Assembly (NCBI GenBank): GCA_963743785.1
Contig: CAVURD010000028.1
Span: 218,409 to 282,408, forward strand
Direction of reading: 5' to 3'
Length of the DNA: 64,000 bases
From: Bog-473 sp963743785
GTDB lineage: Bacteria; Actinomycetota; Acidimicrobiia; Acidimicrobiales; RAAP-2
The notes under the pieces are model-generated. The model was not told where the DNA came from and did no database searches. It saw only the letters and a list, made by a program, of their open reading frames with translations. Positions 35,319 through 44,231 of this stretch are shown here, in pieces. Numbering within the stretch: the stretch's first letter is position 1; every line of letters begins with the position of its first letter. The position numbers were made by a program, and so were the translations under genes.

Positions 35319-36683
35319 GTGGCAATCGTGGACCGGAGAAAGTCGGCACTCCCGGTGCCCTATGCGGTGGAGCTGGCGGACCGTGCCCCCAAAGAGCGCT
35401 ACTTCCACCCCGACTTTTTCCAGATGGAGGCCGAACTGCTGTGGCCCCGGGTCTGGCAGATGGCGTGCCGGCTCGAAGAGATCCCGCAGCCCGGCGATTT
35501 CGCCGAATACGAAGTCCTCGACCAATCCGTCGTGGTGGTGCGCAGCGAGGACATGGGTGCCACCGCCTTTCAGAATGCCTGCCGGCATCGAGGTGTCAAG
35601 GTGGTGCAGGGTCACGGCACCTGCGAGAGCCATTTCAGCTGCCCATTCCATGGGTGGTGCTACGGACCGGACGGTACGAACACCGCCGTGACCGGGAGGC
35701 GGTCGTTTTCGGCGCACAATCTGCAGCCCGACGACCTGAACCTGACGCCGGTGCGATGCGAGATCTGGGGCGGGTGTGCCTGGATCAACCTCGACCGCGA
35801 CGCCCCCCCGCTTCGCCAATGCATCGAACCGGCGGCCTCCATCCTCGACGCCTGGAAGGTGGAGTCGATGCGGACCGAATGGTGGTACGCCTGCCGCCTC
35901 CCCGTCAACTGGAAGCTGGCCCAAGAAGCCTTCCAGGAGCAGTATCACGTTGTACCGACCCATCCGCAGCTCGCCATCCCCGAGCGGTTCCCACCCCGCG
36001 ATGGCCGACCGGCCGATGTGCGAGCGCTCATTGATGGAGAGATTCACTACCTCCGCACGATGAGCGAAGGCATGGCGGGGATGGTGCATGCCAACGACGT
36101 GCGCCTTGCCGAGGGACTACGGGACATGGCGTTGCCAGCCGACCCGAAAGAAGCCATGGCCGCATGGCACCGAGCGCTCAATGACGCCGTCGTGCATTGG
36201 CACACCACCGCCGGGAGCGTCATGCCCGACCTCAACGACCTCGAGGCACGTGGACTCAACGAGCCGATGGGTTATGTCTTCCCGCACTACTTCGTCCTGC
36301 CGATGTACAGCAGTGCCTCGTCCTACCGTTTCCGCCCGTTGGGTCCGGAGGAGACCCTGATGGAAATCTGGTCCCTGACGCGATATCCCGCGGGGCAGGA
36401 GCCAGCAAAGCCCACGCCACCCGAACGCTGGGAATGCGAGGACCCCCGGTGGCCGCCGATCCCGGCCCAGGACTTCTCGAACCTGCCCCGGCAGCAGAAA
36501 GGCCTGCACGCCAAGGGCTTCGAGTACATGCGCCTTTCGGAGCGCAACGAGGGGCACCTGTCGAATTTCGAGCGGACCATCGACGGGTTCCTAGCCGGCC
36601 TGGCCTACGACAGGCTGCTGCCGGCGTTGCGCGAGATCAACGTGAATCCACTTGAGCGACCAATCGTCGAGCTGGATCTCTGA
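35319..36683 (+). CDS. Rieske non-heme iron oxygenase, alpha subunit-like
   Basis: About 454 residues from GTG 35319, preceded by GAGAAAGGGG; the upstream frame from 35088 is not coding. The Rieske [2Fe-2S] motif is intact: CRHRG then CPFHGW, spaced 17 residues apart (CxH-x17-CxxH). The catalytic iron site is visible as FQEQYHVVPTHPQ (E-x-Y-H-x4-H). This layout fits the ring-hydroxylating dioxygenase alpha subunit family; the C-terminal half lacks obvious beta-subunit sequence, and no reductase or beta subunit lies next to it. The oxygenase probably hydroxylates or demethylates the pathway substrate and needs a ferredoxin/reductase encoded elsewhere; the P450-type ferredoxin at 62855 is a weak candidate. 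Confidence 0.93.
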   Translation: MAIVDRRKSALPVPYAVELADRAPKERYFHPDFFQMEAELLWPRVWQMACRLEEIPQPGDFAEYEVLDQSVVVVRSEDMGATAFQNACRHRGVKVVQGHGTCESHFSCPFHGWCYGPDGTNTAVTGRRSFSAHNLQPDDLNLTPVRCEIWGGCAWINLDRDAPPLRQCIEPAASILDAWKVESMRTEWWYACRLPVNWKLAQEAFQEQYHVVPTHPQLAIPERFPPRDGRPADVRALIDGEIHYLRTMSEGMAGMVHANDVRLAEGLRDMALPADPKEAMAAWHRALNDAVVHWHTTAGSVMPDLNDLEARGLNEPMGYVFPHYFVLPMYSSASSYRFRPLGPEETLMEIWSLTRYPAGQEPAKPTPPERWECEDPRWPPIPAQDFSNLPRQQKGLHAKGFEYMRLSERNEGHLSNFERTIDGFLAGLAYDRLLPALREINVNPLERPIVELDL

Positions 36684-36689
36684 ACGCGG

Positions 36690-37163
36690 ATGACGATGCA
36701 CGAAGCGACACCATCGCCCGCGAAGGCTGGAAGAGTGGACAGGCGGAGAACGTACGCCGAAGTGGCCGAGGGTGTGCGCGCCACCATCGCCACCTACACC
36801 CAGGCCCTCGATGACGGTCGCACCGATGATGTGGTGGCCACCTTCTGCGCCGAAGGGACCTCTGAACTCCCGGGCATGGGGACCCATCAAGGCCACGACG
36901 CGCTTCGGCAGGCCTATGCCAAGTGGGAGCCTCGGCGCCCCCAACGCCACCTCGTGGTCAACACCGTCGTGTCCGAGTGGTCTGACTACGAAGCCGAGGC
37001 GAGCAGTGACTTTGTCTTCATGCTGCTGGGCGACGCCGGGTGGACCATTCAGCTGGTGGGCCGCTATCACGACATCCTGCACTTCGACGACGGCATGTGG
37101 CGCTTCCATCGCCGCGCGGCCACCTTTCTGACCGAGCACGCACCGATCAATGGGACCACCTGA
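36690..37163 (+). CDS. SnoaL-like/NTF2-fold protein
   Basis: A 157-residue protein beginning 6 bases after the Rieske stop. After a 22-residue charged N-terminus, YAEVAEGVRATIATYTQALDDGRTDDVVATFCAEGTSELPGMG is the opening helix-strand pattern of SnoaL-like NTF2-fold proteins, which act as cyclases, isomerases or as small subunits of oxygenases. The later strand VGRYHDILHFDDGMWRFHRR completes the fold. The position directly after the Rieske gene suggests either a small-subunit-like partner or an isomerase for the oxygenated product; sequence cannot distinguish these. Confidence 0.86.
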   Translation: MTMHEATPSPAKAGRVDRRRTYAEVAEGVRATIATYTQALDDGRTDDVVATFCAEGTSELPGMGTHQGHDALRQAYAKWEPRRPQRHLVVNTVVSEWSDYEAEASSDFVFMLLGDAGWTIQLVGRYHDILHFDDGMWRFHRRAATFLTEHAPINGTT

Positions 37164-37206
37164 GTGATGCCCACGTCCACCCGCTACGAAGACTGAGGAG
37201 CCCCCG

Positions 37207-37977
37207 ATGCCGACAGATCGTCTGCCCCCACGCTTCCCGAAATTCGACACCGTCGAAGCCGAACGCCGGCACCGCAAGCAGCGCTTGGCCGCGGCATTCC
37301 GATTGTTCGGTCATTTTGGTTTCGATGAGGGATTGGCGGGTCACATCACCGCTCGGGACCCTGAGTTGCTCGACCATTTCTGGGTCAATCCGCTGGGACT
37401 CAACTTCAAGCTCGTCCGGGTCAAGGACCTCATATTGGTCAACGATCGCGGTGACGTGGTCGAAGGTGACTGGCCCCTCAACGCGGCGGCCTTTGCCATC
37501 CACTCGCAGATTCACGCCGCCCGGCCCGATGTGGTGGCCGCCGCGCACGCGCATTCGATCTACGGCAAGGCGTGGTCATCGTTGCGCCGTCCACTGGACC
37601 CCCTGACCCAAGATTCCTGTGCGTTCTACGGCGACCATGCCGTGTTCGACGACTACACCGGCGTCGTGCTCGACCTTGAAGAAGGCAAGCGACTGGCCCA
37701 TGCGTTGGGTTCGAACAAGGCTCTGATCCTCTCGAACCATGGGCTCCTCACCGTGGGCACGACGTCGGTCGACGAAGCAGCGTGGTGGTTCATCACGATG
37801 GAGCGGACCTGCCAAGCCCAGTTGTTGGCCGAGGCGGCAGGCACCCCGGTGCTCATCGATCCACACCAGGCAAGAATGACCGCACCACTAGTCGGTCCAC
37901 CGATGGCCGGCTGGCGGGCCTTCCAATCGCTCTATGAATGGATCGTCAAGGTCCAACCTGATTTGCTCGACGAGTGA
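37207..37977 (+). CDS. Class II aldolase/adducin-family protein
   Basis: A 256-residue protein. The class II aldolase fold is shown by GLAGHITARDPE near residue 44, HSQIHAARPDVVAAAHAHSIYGKAWSS with the zinc-binding HAH, and ILSNHGLLTVG with the third zinc-binding His. The family includes fuculose aldolase and decarboxylases; actinobacterial catabolic members often act as aldolases on hydroxy-acids or as hydratase-like enzymes. It is fourth in a strand-matched series after Rieske and SnoaL genes (44 bases from the SnoaL stop), so it probably cleaves or rearranges a hydroxylated ring-derived product. Confidence 0.91.
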   Translation: MPTDRLPPRFPKFDTVEAERRHRKQRLAAAFRLFGHFGFDEGLAGHITARDPELLDHFWVNPLGLNFKLVRVKDLILVNDRGDVVEGDWPLNAAAFAIHSQIHAARPDVVAAAHAHSIYGKAWSSLRRPLDPLTQDSCAFYGDHAVFDDYTGVVLDLEEGKRLAHALGSNKALILSNHGLLTVGTTSVDEAAWWFITMERTCQAQLLAEAAGTPVLIDPHQARMTAPLVGPPMAGWRAFQSLYEWIVKVQPDLLDE

Positions 37978-38040
37978 GCAGGTCGGGCGCGCTCTGCATC
38001 CGCAGGTGCCAGTGACCCGGGCTACGGGAAGGGAATCCGC

Positions 38041-38349
38041 ATGATCGTCGTCATCGTCAAGCAACCGGTGCGGGCCAAGTACGCCGATGCATGGCCTTCC
38101 CTCATTGAGGAATTCACGGCGAAGACTCGATTGGAGCCGGGCAACATCTCGTTTGATTGGTACCGGAGTGCCGATGACCCGAACCTATGGATACTGATTG
38201 AGATCTTCCGCGACCGTGAATCAGGTGACGCCCACGTCGCGTCGGAGCACTTCAAGGCGGCCACGGAGCTCATGCCCCGCTGGCTCTCCGCCGCCCCCGA
38301 GATCATCAATATGGAGGTTCCCGGCGACAGCTGGTCTCAGATGGAGTAG
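38041..38349 (+). CDS. ABM-domain protein (quinol monooxygenase-like)
   Basis: A 102-residue protein from ATG 38041, with GGGAAGGGAA upstream. MIVVIVKQPVRAKYADAWPSLIEEF and EPGNISFDWYRSADDPNLWILIEIFRD match the antibiotic biosynthesis monooxygenase fold; in the family, His or Asn/Trp residues help act on quinols or anthrones, but no catalytic residue can be named here. It ends the Rieske-SnoaL-aldolase-ABM series. It could oxidise an enol or quinol intermediate without cofactors; this is inference from family only. Confidence 0.85.
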   Translation: MIVVIVKQPVRAKYADAWPSLIEEFTAKTRLEPGNISFDWYRSADDPNLWILIEIFRDRESGDAHVASEHFKAATELMPRWLSAAPEIINMEVPGDSWSQME

Positions 38350-38396
38350 GCACCGATTCCGGATGGCCGCTCGTGGACCGCTACGGGCGGCGCCAG

Positions 38397-39140
38397 TCAG
38401 ATGTACATGCCCCCGTTGACGCCGATCACCTGGCCCGTGATGTAGCTGCCGTCTTCGGAACAGAGGAACGAGCACGCGGCCGCGATGTCCGCAGGGGTGC
38501 CGGCCCGGCCGAGCGGGACCATGGGTCCCACCACGTCGACGCCGGGGAAGTCCCCGGCCGCTTCGGCGTTCCGGGCCATCGGGGTGTCGACCAGGCTGGG
38601 CGGAATGGTATTGACGGTGATCCCACTTCGGGCGAGCTCGACCGCCAGGGTCTTGGTGAGCGAGATCACCCCGCCTTTGGATGCGGCGTAGTGCGCCATG
38701 TTCGGTGCTCCGGACTGGGCGCTCGAGGAAGAAATGGTGACGATGCGGCCCCAGCCGGCGTCGATCATGTCGGCCAGGACGGCCTGGATGCAGGTGAAGG
38801 TACCCGTGAGGTTGACCCCGATCATCCGGTCCCACGCATCGGCCGAGATGTCCGTCACGGAGATGAATTGTTCGATGCCGGCACTGGTGACGAGGATCTG
38901 GACCGGTCCGAGTTCGGCTCTGATGCGGTCGAAGCCGGTGCGCACGGACGGCCGGTCGGCCACGTCCACCTCGACGGCGATGGCAGTGGCGCCCTCACCG
39001 ACCAATTCCTCGGCCGCGGTCTCGGCCGTCGCGCCGACGAGATCGACGATCGCCAGCCGATACCCGTCGGCCGCGAACCTCCGGGCCACGCCGAGACCGA
39101 TGCCCGAGGCCCCACCGGTGACGACGGCGACGCGGCTCAT
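38397..39140 (-). CDS. Short-chain dehydrogenase/reductase
   Basis: A 247-residue classical SDR. TGGASGIG (residue 8), SAGIEQF in place of NNAG (Thr-Ser-Ala-Gly), TISSSSAQ with the catalytic Ser, and HYAASKGG (YxxxK) are present, with VNGGMYI at the C-terminus. Its ATG at 39140 overlaps the stop of the upstream P450 (ATGA-type overlap), so the pair forms one operon transcribed from the operator near 40469. It probably oxidises the alcohol made by the P450. Confidence 0.93.
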   Translation of the reverse strand: MSRVAVVTGGASGIGLGVARRFAADGYRLAIVDLVGATAETAAEELVGEGATAIAVEVDVADRPSVRTGFDRIRAELGPVQILVTSAGIEQFISVTDISADAWDRMIGVNLTGTFTCIQAVLADMIDAGWGRIVTISSSSAQSGAPNMAHYAASKGGVISLTKTLAVELARSGITVNTIPPSLVDTPMARNAEAAGDFPGVDVVGPMVPLGRAGTPADIAAACSFLCSEDGSYITGQVIGVNGGMYI

Positions 39141-40423
39141 CGCCCCGCCTCAGCCCCGTCGAATTCAAGGTGCAACTTGGAGAGACCGCGCAGTATCCAG
39201 GTTGGCTCGTACCGAAAGGTCCGCTCACCGGGAGGACCATGATGCTCCTCGGACAGTCGGATGTTCCGGGTGCGATCGAGGATGCGCTCGATGCTGACTC
39301 GGCCTTCGGCCCGGGCCAAGGGGCCGCCCGGGCAGGAGTGGACGCCCCGCCCGAAGGCGATGTGGGTGCGGGCGTTGGAGCGATCGCCCTGAAATTCGGC
39401 CGGGCACTCGAAGTGCCGTGGATCGCGGTTGGCGGCTCCGTTGAGCAACATGACCGGTGTACCGGCGGTGATCTCGACTCCTCCGATGGAGGTCGTGCGG
39501 CGAGTCAGGCGGAAGTCGGCCTTCACCGGGCTCTCGACCCGCAGCACCTCTTCGAGGAAGTTGGGGATGAGGCTGCTGTCGGCCCGCAGCGTGTCCTGCA
39601 GTTCGGGGTGCTCCGCCAGCTGCTTGAGGGCGGTGGCCAGCAGCCGGGCCGATGTCTCCTGCCCGGCGGCGAACAAGAAGGTCGAGGTCAGCACCACCGA
39701 GGACACGTCGGGTGTGGTGCCATCGGCGTAGGTGGCCAGCGCCAATTCGGTCAGCACGTCCTGGCGGGGCTGACGCCGCCGGTCCTCGACGTATTCCGTG
39801 AACCATTCGTCAAGCCAGGCCAGTGGGTTCTCGCCCGGGCTCCCTTCCTCGCCGGCACCGACCTCACCGACGGTGCCGCTCAGCCCGAAGCCCTCCCGAA
39901 AGCGTGGGTGATCCACTTCGGGCACCCCGAGGAGGTCGGCAACCACCAGCATGGCGAAGGGTTGGGCGTAGGCGCTGATGAACTCGCACCGACCGTCGTC
40001 GATGAACTCGTCCAGCTGCTGGCCGGCCAGGCGCCAGATGAACTCCTCGTTGTCCTTCAGGCGCTTCGGGGTGATGAGCCGCATTAGCAAGGACCGCTCG
40101 CGGGTGTGGTCGGGTGGGTCCATCGTCACCATGTGCTCGTGCATCGGCAGCTGGTCCCGGTAGCGGTCGACGATGGCACTGACGTCGTCGCCTTCGAGCG
40201 GCACCGGGAAGGTGGCGAACGGTCCAATGACCGAGTTGCACGATGAGAAGGACTCGTTGTCTCGGTACACTTCGTTGAGTTCCTCGTAGCCGGTCACCGC
40301 CACCACCCCGAGGTGGGGGAGTGGCAATACCGGGCATTCCGACCGCAGTGATTCGAAATACGGGTAGGGGTCTTCGACCAACGATTGGTCGAAGAAGAAG
40401 TCAGTGGTCTGCCAGTCGCTCAA
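39137..40423 (-). CDS. Cytochrome P450
   Basis: A 428-residue P450 starting at TTG 40423 with AAAGGG about 7 bases upstream; no better start exists in frame. The oxygen-binding helix is FLFAAGQETSARLL, the K-helix EVLRVESPV (ExxR), and the heme ligand loop IAFGRGVHSCPGGPLARAEG (FxxGxHxCxG). It shares long stretches with the P450 at 49335-50597, such as LLMRLITPKRLK and the IGPFA(T/K)FPVPLEGDD segment, so the two are clear paralogues. It is paired with an SDR and sits divergent to a TetR gene. It likely hydroxylates a hydrophobic ring or side chain; the substrate is unknown. Confidence 0.94.
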   Translation of the reverse strand: MSDWQTTDFFFDQSLVEDPYPYFESLRSECPVLPLPHLGVVAVTGYEELNEVYRDNESFSSCNSVIGPFATFPVPLEGDDVSAIVDRYRDQLPMHEHMVTMDPPDHTRERSLLMRLITPKRLKDNEEFIWRLAGQQLDEFIDDGRCEFISAYAQPFAMLVVADLLGVPEVDHPRFREGFGLSGTVGEVGAGEEGSPGENPLAWLDEWFTEYVEDRRRQPRQDVLTELALATYADGTTPDVSSVVLTSTFLFAAGQETSARLLATALKQLAEHPELQDTLRADSSLIPNFLEEVLRVESPVKADFRLTRRTTSIGGVEITAGTPVMLLNGAANRDPRHFECPAEFQGDRSNARTHIAFGRGVHSCPGGPLARAEGRVSIERILDRTRNIRLSEEHHGPPGERTFRYEPTWILRGLSKLHLEFDGAEAGR

Positions 40424-40468
40424 GGCGGTTGCCCTTTCGTCGCGATGCTGCGCACTCGCACAGCGATA

Positions 40469-40484
40469 CTGAGCAATTGCTTAG
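40469..40484. promoter_or_regulatory. Inverted repeat, probable TetR operator
   Basis: CTGAGCAATTGCTTAG is an almost perfect inverted repeat centred on AATT (seven of eight pairs match). It sits between the P450 start (40423, minus) and the TetR start (40517, plus), 32 bases from the latter. The divergent arrangement fits repression of both by this regulator. It does not resemble the 13-bp element of the other three promoters. Confidence 0.5.
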
Positions 40485-40516
40485 CACCCGTTTTCCCGGT
40501 GTGGCAAGGTAGCGCC

Positions 40517-41119
40517 GTGACGCCCGCATCCTCGCCCCGCCGCATCGGTGCGGAGGACTCCAAGACGCGAGCCCAGCTCCTCGAGGCGGCCGAGATCCTC
40601 CTCCTCGAAGAGGGATACGCCGCCGTCACGTCGCGCCGGGTCGCCGCCAAGGCCGGCCTGAAACCACAGCTCGTGCACTACTACTTCCGCACCATGGACG
40701 ACCTCTTCCTGGCCGTCTTCCGACGCCGGGCCGAAGAAAACCTGGCCCGGGTCGAACGGATCATCGCCTCTGATGGGTCATTGCGGGCGCTGTGGCAGCT
40801 CAACACCGACCTGCGGGGGGCCAGGTTCAACATCGAGTTCACCGCGCTGGCCAATCATCGCAAGGCCATCCGCACCGAGATTGCCCGCTACGCCGAGCGG
40901 TTTCGGGCCGCCCAGCTGGAGGCGGTGACGACCGCGTTGGCTGTAGCCGGTGTGACGGATGACCAACTCCCGCCCATCGTGGCGCTGCTGATCATGACCG
41001 GAGTGACCCAGGTCATGGCTCTGGAGGACGCCCTCGGCGTAGCTGCTGGTCACGACGTGACCCGTTCGTTCATTGAGCGAACGCTGGCCCAGCTCGAAGG
41101 GCCATCCGCTGAAGCCTGA
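40517..41119 (+). CDS. TetR family transcriptional regulator
   Basis: A 200-residue protein from GTG 40517, with AAGGT upstream; the open frame extending to 40385 lies over the operator and is not used. The helix-turn-helix is AAEILLLEEGYAAVTSRRVAAKAGLKPQLVHYYFRTMDDLFLAVF. The C-terminal domain with QVMALEDALGV is a typical TetR ligand domain. The palindrome at 40469-40484 lies 32 bases upstream and it is divergent from the P450-SDR operon, so self- and P450 repression is the likely regulation. Confidence 0.91.
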   Translation: MTPASSPRRIGAEDSKTRAQLLEAAEILLLEEGYAAVTSRRVAAKAGLKPQLVHYYFRTMDDLFLAVFRRRAEENLARVERIIASDGSLRALWQLNTDLRGARFNIEFTALANHRKAIRTEIARYAERFRAAQLEAVTTALAVAGVTDDQLPPIVALLIMTGVTQVMALEDALGVAAGHDVTRSFIERTLAQLEGPSAEA

Positions 41120-41143
41120 CCGCCAACGGGCCGAGAGCTCGAG

Positions 41144-42211
41144 CTACATGACCTGCATCAGGCCTCGAGGCAGGATGAGCCCCAGATCGTTGTAAGTGGC
41201 GATACCAGGCGCGGCCGCGACGACGGCCGGAATGGCGTTGATCGGCGGCATCGCCGTCATGATGTGGCCCAGCACCATGAAGTCCTCGATCGTCTCAGCC
41301 TCAAAGTAGGGCGGGGGGAGAAAACCGATGGTGGCCGTCACCGAGGGCCGGCCGTCGACCTGGATCACCCAACCCTCCTGGTCGAATTTCCAATCGGGTT
41401 CTAGCGTCTGCCCCTTGCGCCATCGAACGTTGAGTTCGATTACGACCTTGTCGCCGGTCAGCCCCTGCCAGCTGGCGGCCACACCAGCAACACCTCCCGC
41501 CGGGATAGTCCACGACCCGAGGTCGAGATCTGCCGTCGTCTGCGCATATTCGGCCTCGCACCGAATGTCGTCCAGCTCGACCCCAAGTGCGTCGGCGACC
41601 AGCGTCACGGCTTCGGCGAACACCGCGGTGCCCTGGGCGGTCATCGCCTGAAGCTCAGGGTGGTCGATGGGCTTGCCGAAGCCCACTGGGAGTTCGGTTG
41701 CCGGTGAGTCGTAGAACGTCGTATCGGCACTTTCGGTGATCGTGATCTTGTCGACCCGGTCGCAGATGGTGGCGGCCACAATGGCCAACAATTCGGCGAA
41801 ACCCGGGCTGACGCCGGTCCCGAACATCGTCGAGCCACCTCGCTGGCAGGCGTCGGCGATCCGGTCCCGACCGGCCCCTTGATTGTGTCCGGTGATGAAG
41901 GCGGCAGTGGCCACGACATTCACGCCCGCCGACAGAATGCGCTCCAGCTCGCCAATGTCAATCCACATGGGGTTGTAGACCACGCAGTCTGGTCTTAGCG
42001 CGAGCAGTGCGTCGATGTCGTTCGTGGCCAGTATCCCCAGAGGTTCCATGCCACAGATCTCACCGACATCGCGACCGACCTTTTCCGCCGACCACGCGTA
42101 GCACCCGACCAGTTCGAAGAGTCGGTTCGCCGCCAGGGCCTGGACAGAACTCTTGCCGACATTTCCCGTCGTCCACTGGACGACCCGGTATGGTGTGATT
42201 GAACTGAGCAC
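41144..42211 (-). CDS. NAD(P)-dependent DapB/DAPDH-like oxidoreductase
   Basis: About 355 residues from GTG 42211. The N-terminus RVVQWTTGNVGKSSVQAL is a Rossmann GxxG motif as found in dihydrodipicolinate-reductase-like and diaminopentanoate-dehydrogenase-like proteins. FGTGVSPGF marks the substrate-binding region. Related actinobacterial proteins are often annotated as NAD(P)H-dependent amine dehydrogenases or DapB-like, with no proven substrate. It is divergent from a nitroreductase across 167 bases. Confidence 0.83.
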   Translation of the reverse strand: MLSSITPYRVVQWTTGNVGKSSVQALAANRLFELVGCYAWSAEKVGRDVGEICGMEPLGILATNDIDALLALRPDCVVYNPMWIDIGELERILSAGVNVVATAAFITGHNQGAGRDRIADACQRGGSTMFGTGVSPGFAELLAIVAATICDRVDKITITESADTTFYDSPATELPVGFGKPIDHPELQAMTAQGTAVFAEAVTLVADALGVELDDIRCEAEYAQTTADLDLGSWTIPAGGVAGVAASWQGLTGDKVVIELNVRWRKGQTLEPDWKFDQEGWVIQVDGRPSVTATIGFLPPPYFEAETIEDFMVLGHIMTAMPPINAIPAVVAAAPGIATYNDLGLILPRGLMQVM

Positions 42212-42378
42212 TCGTACAGCATAGCGGCTGGCTTGCACCGGAACGGGCCGCTGAACTGCGATTACCCCGTTACCGAGCCTGGATGAAAAGGTGTGGTCAT
42301 CATGGCGAGACGCCAGCGCTGTACGCATGGAGGGACCGGTTTTCGAGTCCCGGGGCGAGAGTGGAGCGGAGGAACCGT

Positions 42379-43047
42379 ATGAGCGATCCAGTCGACGATG
42401 TCTGGGTCGTCATGTCGACCGCCCGGACGATCCGTCGCTTCACCGACGATCCGGTCGATGACGCCACCCTCGTCCGCTGTCTCGAAGCGGCGACCTGGGC
42501 GCCGTCGGGCGCGAATGCCCAAGCATGGCGCTTCGTCGTCCTGAGATCGCCCGAACAACGGGCAGTAGTGGCCCATGCGGCGGCCGAGGCGTTGGAAGTG
42601 ATCGAGCCGGTGTACGGGATGGCGCGCCCGGCCGATGACGACCACAGTCGCCGGGCCCGCACCAACCGCGCTACCTACGAGCTGCATGACCGAGCCGGCG
42701 AATTCACCTCCGTTTTGTTCACCCAGAAGCGATACCCCACCGCTTCCGAGCTCCTGCTCGGTGGTTCGATCTTCCCGGCGATGGAGAACTTCCTGCTCGC
42801 CGCCCGCGCCCTCGGCCTCGGGGCCTGTCTCACCAGTTGGGCTTCTTATGGCGGTGAGCGGCTGCTGCGAGACGCCGTTGGTGTGCCCGACGACTGGATG
42901 CTCGCCGGGCACGTCGTGGTCGGGTGGCCCCGGGGCAATCACGGGTTGGTGCGCCGTCACCCTTTGGCCGAGGTGGTGTCCCTGGATCGCTGGGACGGGC
43001 CAGCGGGCCGCTTCGTCGGTCGTAGTGCGGATCCCACAGACGGATGA
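42379..43047 (+). CDS. Nitroreductase family protein
   Basis: A 222-residue flavoprotein from ATG 42379 with GGAGG about 5 bases upstream; the upstream frame to 42283 has no ribosome site. STARTIRRFTDDPVDDATLVRCLEAATWAPSGANAQAWRF is the nitroreductase FMN-binding N-terminus, and LLLGGSIFPAMENFLLAARALGLGACLTSW the dimer-interface and FMN region. The family uses FMN and NAD(P)H on quinones, nitro groups or enoyl-type substrates. It is 116 bases upstream of an SDR on the same strand. Confidence 0.9.
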   Translation: MSDPVDDVWVVMSTARTIRRFTDDPVDDATLVRCLEAATWAPSGANAQAWRFVVLRSPEQRAVVAHAAAEALEVIEPVYGMARPADDDHSRRARTNRATYELHDRAGEFTSVLFTQKRYPTASELLLGGSIFPAMENFLLAARALGLGACLTSWASYGGERLLRDAVGVPDDWMLAGHVVVGWPRGNHGLVRRHPLAEVVSLDRWDGPAGRFVGRSADPTDG

Positions 43048-43162
43048 ACGCCCTACCGGCATCCGCCGTGGCAACCTCGGGCCGTCGGTTGGAAAGGCGG
43101 ATCTCGGTTCCGACCGCGACATGTGCCACAACGTCGAGGTCACTTGTGGACCGATACAGTGG

Positions 43163-43927
43163 ATGTGGATGACCTTCACCGATCTTCGCGACCGTGTCGT
43201 GCTGGTGACGGGGGGTACGCGCGGAATCGGCCTAGGTATTGCTGAGGCATTTCTCGGTGTCGGGGCGAACGCAGTGGTCTGTGCCCGTAACCAGCCTGAC
43301 TATGAAAAGAGCGATGTCGCCCGTCCCACCTTTCTGGCGGCCGATCTACGCGATCCGGACCAGGCGAGCGCACTGGTGGTCGACGTCGTCGATCGGCTGG
43401 GCCGGATTGACGTTCTCATCAACAACGTTGGGGGATCGCCGCCATCGGAGACGGCAACTGCATCACCTCGGTTCTTTGAGGCCATTGTGCGCCTCAACCT
43501 TTTGGTGCCTCTCATGATGAGCGAGTTGGCCAATGAGATGATGCAAAAACAAGCGACCGGGGGTTCGATCATCAACATCGCTTCACTCAGTGGTCTGCGT
43601 CCATCGCCGGGCACTGCCGCGTATGGTGCGGCGAAAGCTGGACTCATCAATGCGACAGAAAGCCTCTCGGTGGTCTACGCGCCGACGGTACGGGTGAACT
43701 GCGTCACGCCGGGGGCCATCGCCACCCCAGATCTGCATCGCCTCTATGGGGGCGACGCCTACTTCGACGCAGTTGCTGGCACGGTACCGATGGGTCGAAT
43801 GGGACGGCCGACGGATGTGGCCAACGCGTGCCTGTTTCTGGCCTCGGATGCGGCCGAGTTCATCACTGGATCGAACCTTTTGGTGCATGGGGGAGGAGAC
43901 AGCCCGCCTCCCGTGACCGGACCATAG
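43163..43927 (+). CDS. Short-chain dehydrogenase/reductase
   Basis: About 254 residues from ATG 43163 (ATG 43169 is equally possible; a TACAGT sequence 5 bases upstream could be a -10 box of a leaderless transcript). TGGTRGIGLGIAEAF is the nucleotide-binding motif; NNVGG replaces NNAG; IASLSGLR carries the catalytic Ser and AYGAAKAGL the YxxxK pair. The C-terminal HGGGDSPPP matches the family end. All catalytic residues are present. It is upstream of the Hyu gene pair, after 300 bases of non-coding DNA. Confidence 0.9.
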   Translation: MWMTFTDLRDRVVLVTGGTRGIGLGIAEAFLGVGANAVVCARNQPDYEKSDVARPTFLAADLRDPDQASALVVDVVDRLGRIDVLINNVGGSPPSETATASPRFFEAIVRLNLLVPLMMSELANEMMQKQATGGSIINIASLSGLRPSPGTAAYGAAKAGLINATESLSVVYAPTVRVNCVTPGAIATPDLHRLYGGDAYFDAVAGTVPMGRMGRPTDVANACLFLASDAAEFITGSNLLVHGGGDSPPPVTGP

Positions 43928-44231
43928 CGATCACACCCGCAGGGCTGGCCCCGAGGTCTGATGATCTGCTGTGTCTGAGCGGCGTTCGTGGGCCACCGCA
44001 GCGAACCGGAGCGGAACGCCGATTCTCCGAAGTGGAGTTCGCATTCTCGATCACCGCGAACTCGCGAAACCCCTCGTGACCAAGAGCATCGCCGCACCGG
44101 AGGTGGGCCGGGCGACAGAGTTCGGAGCGAAGCGATACTGATAGTTTCTGGTGGCGTCGTCGGCACCAGCCGTGGGCGAGAGGAACGATCTGGAACCTCG
44201 ACAACGACATGTCGAATTGGGGGCTTCGCGA
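43928..44231. other. Intergenic stretch with a long inverted repeat
   Basis: About 300 bases before the Hyu genes without a supported gene. GAGTTCGC (44035-44042) and GCGAACTC (44056-44063) are perfect 8-base arms around a 13-base loop and may form a terminator-like hairpin for the preceding SDR or an operator for the Hyu promoter. An in-frame GTG at 44151 could extend HyuB, but the usual family start fits 44232. Confidence 0.5.

Noticed and set aside
35945..35965. TTGTACCGACCC inside the Rieske gene as a fourth operator
   Set aside because: It is within the coding frame and matches only half of the palindrome; chance is likely.
42635..43162. Extension of the SDR at 43163 back into the nitroreductase gene
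   Set aside because: It is out of frame with the nitroreductase and contains no SDR sequence; the SDR motif starts after 43163.
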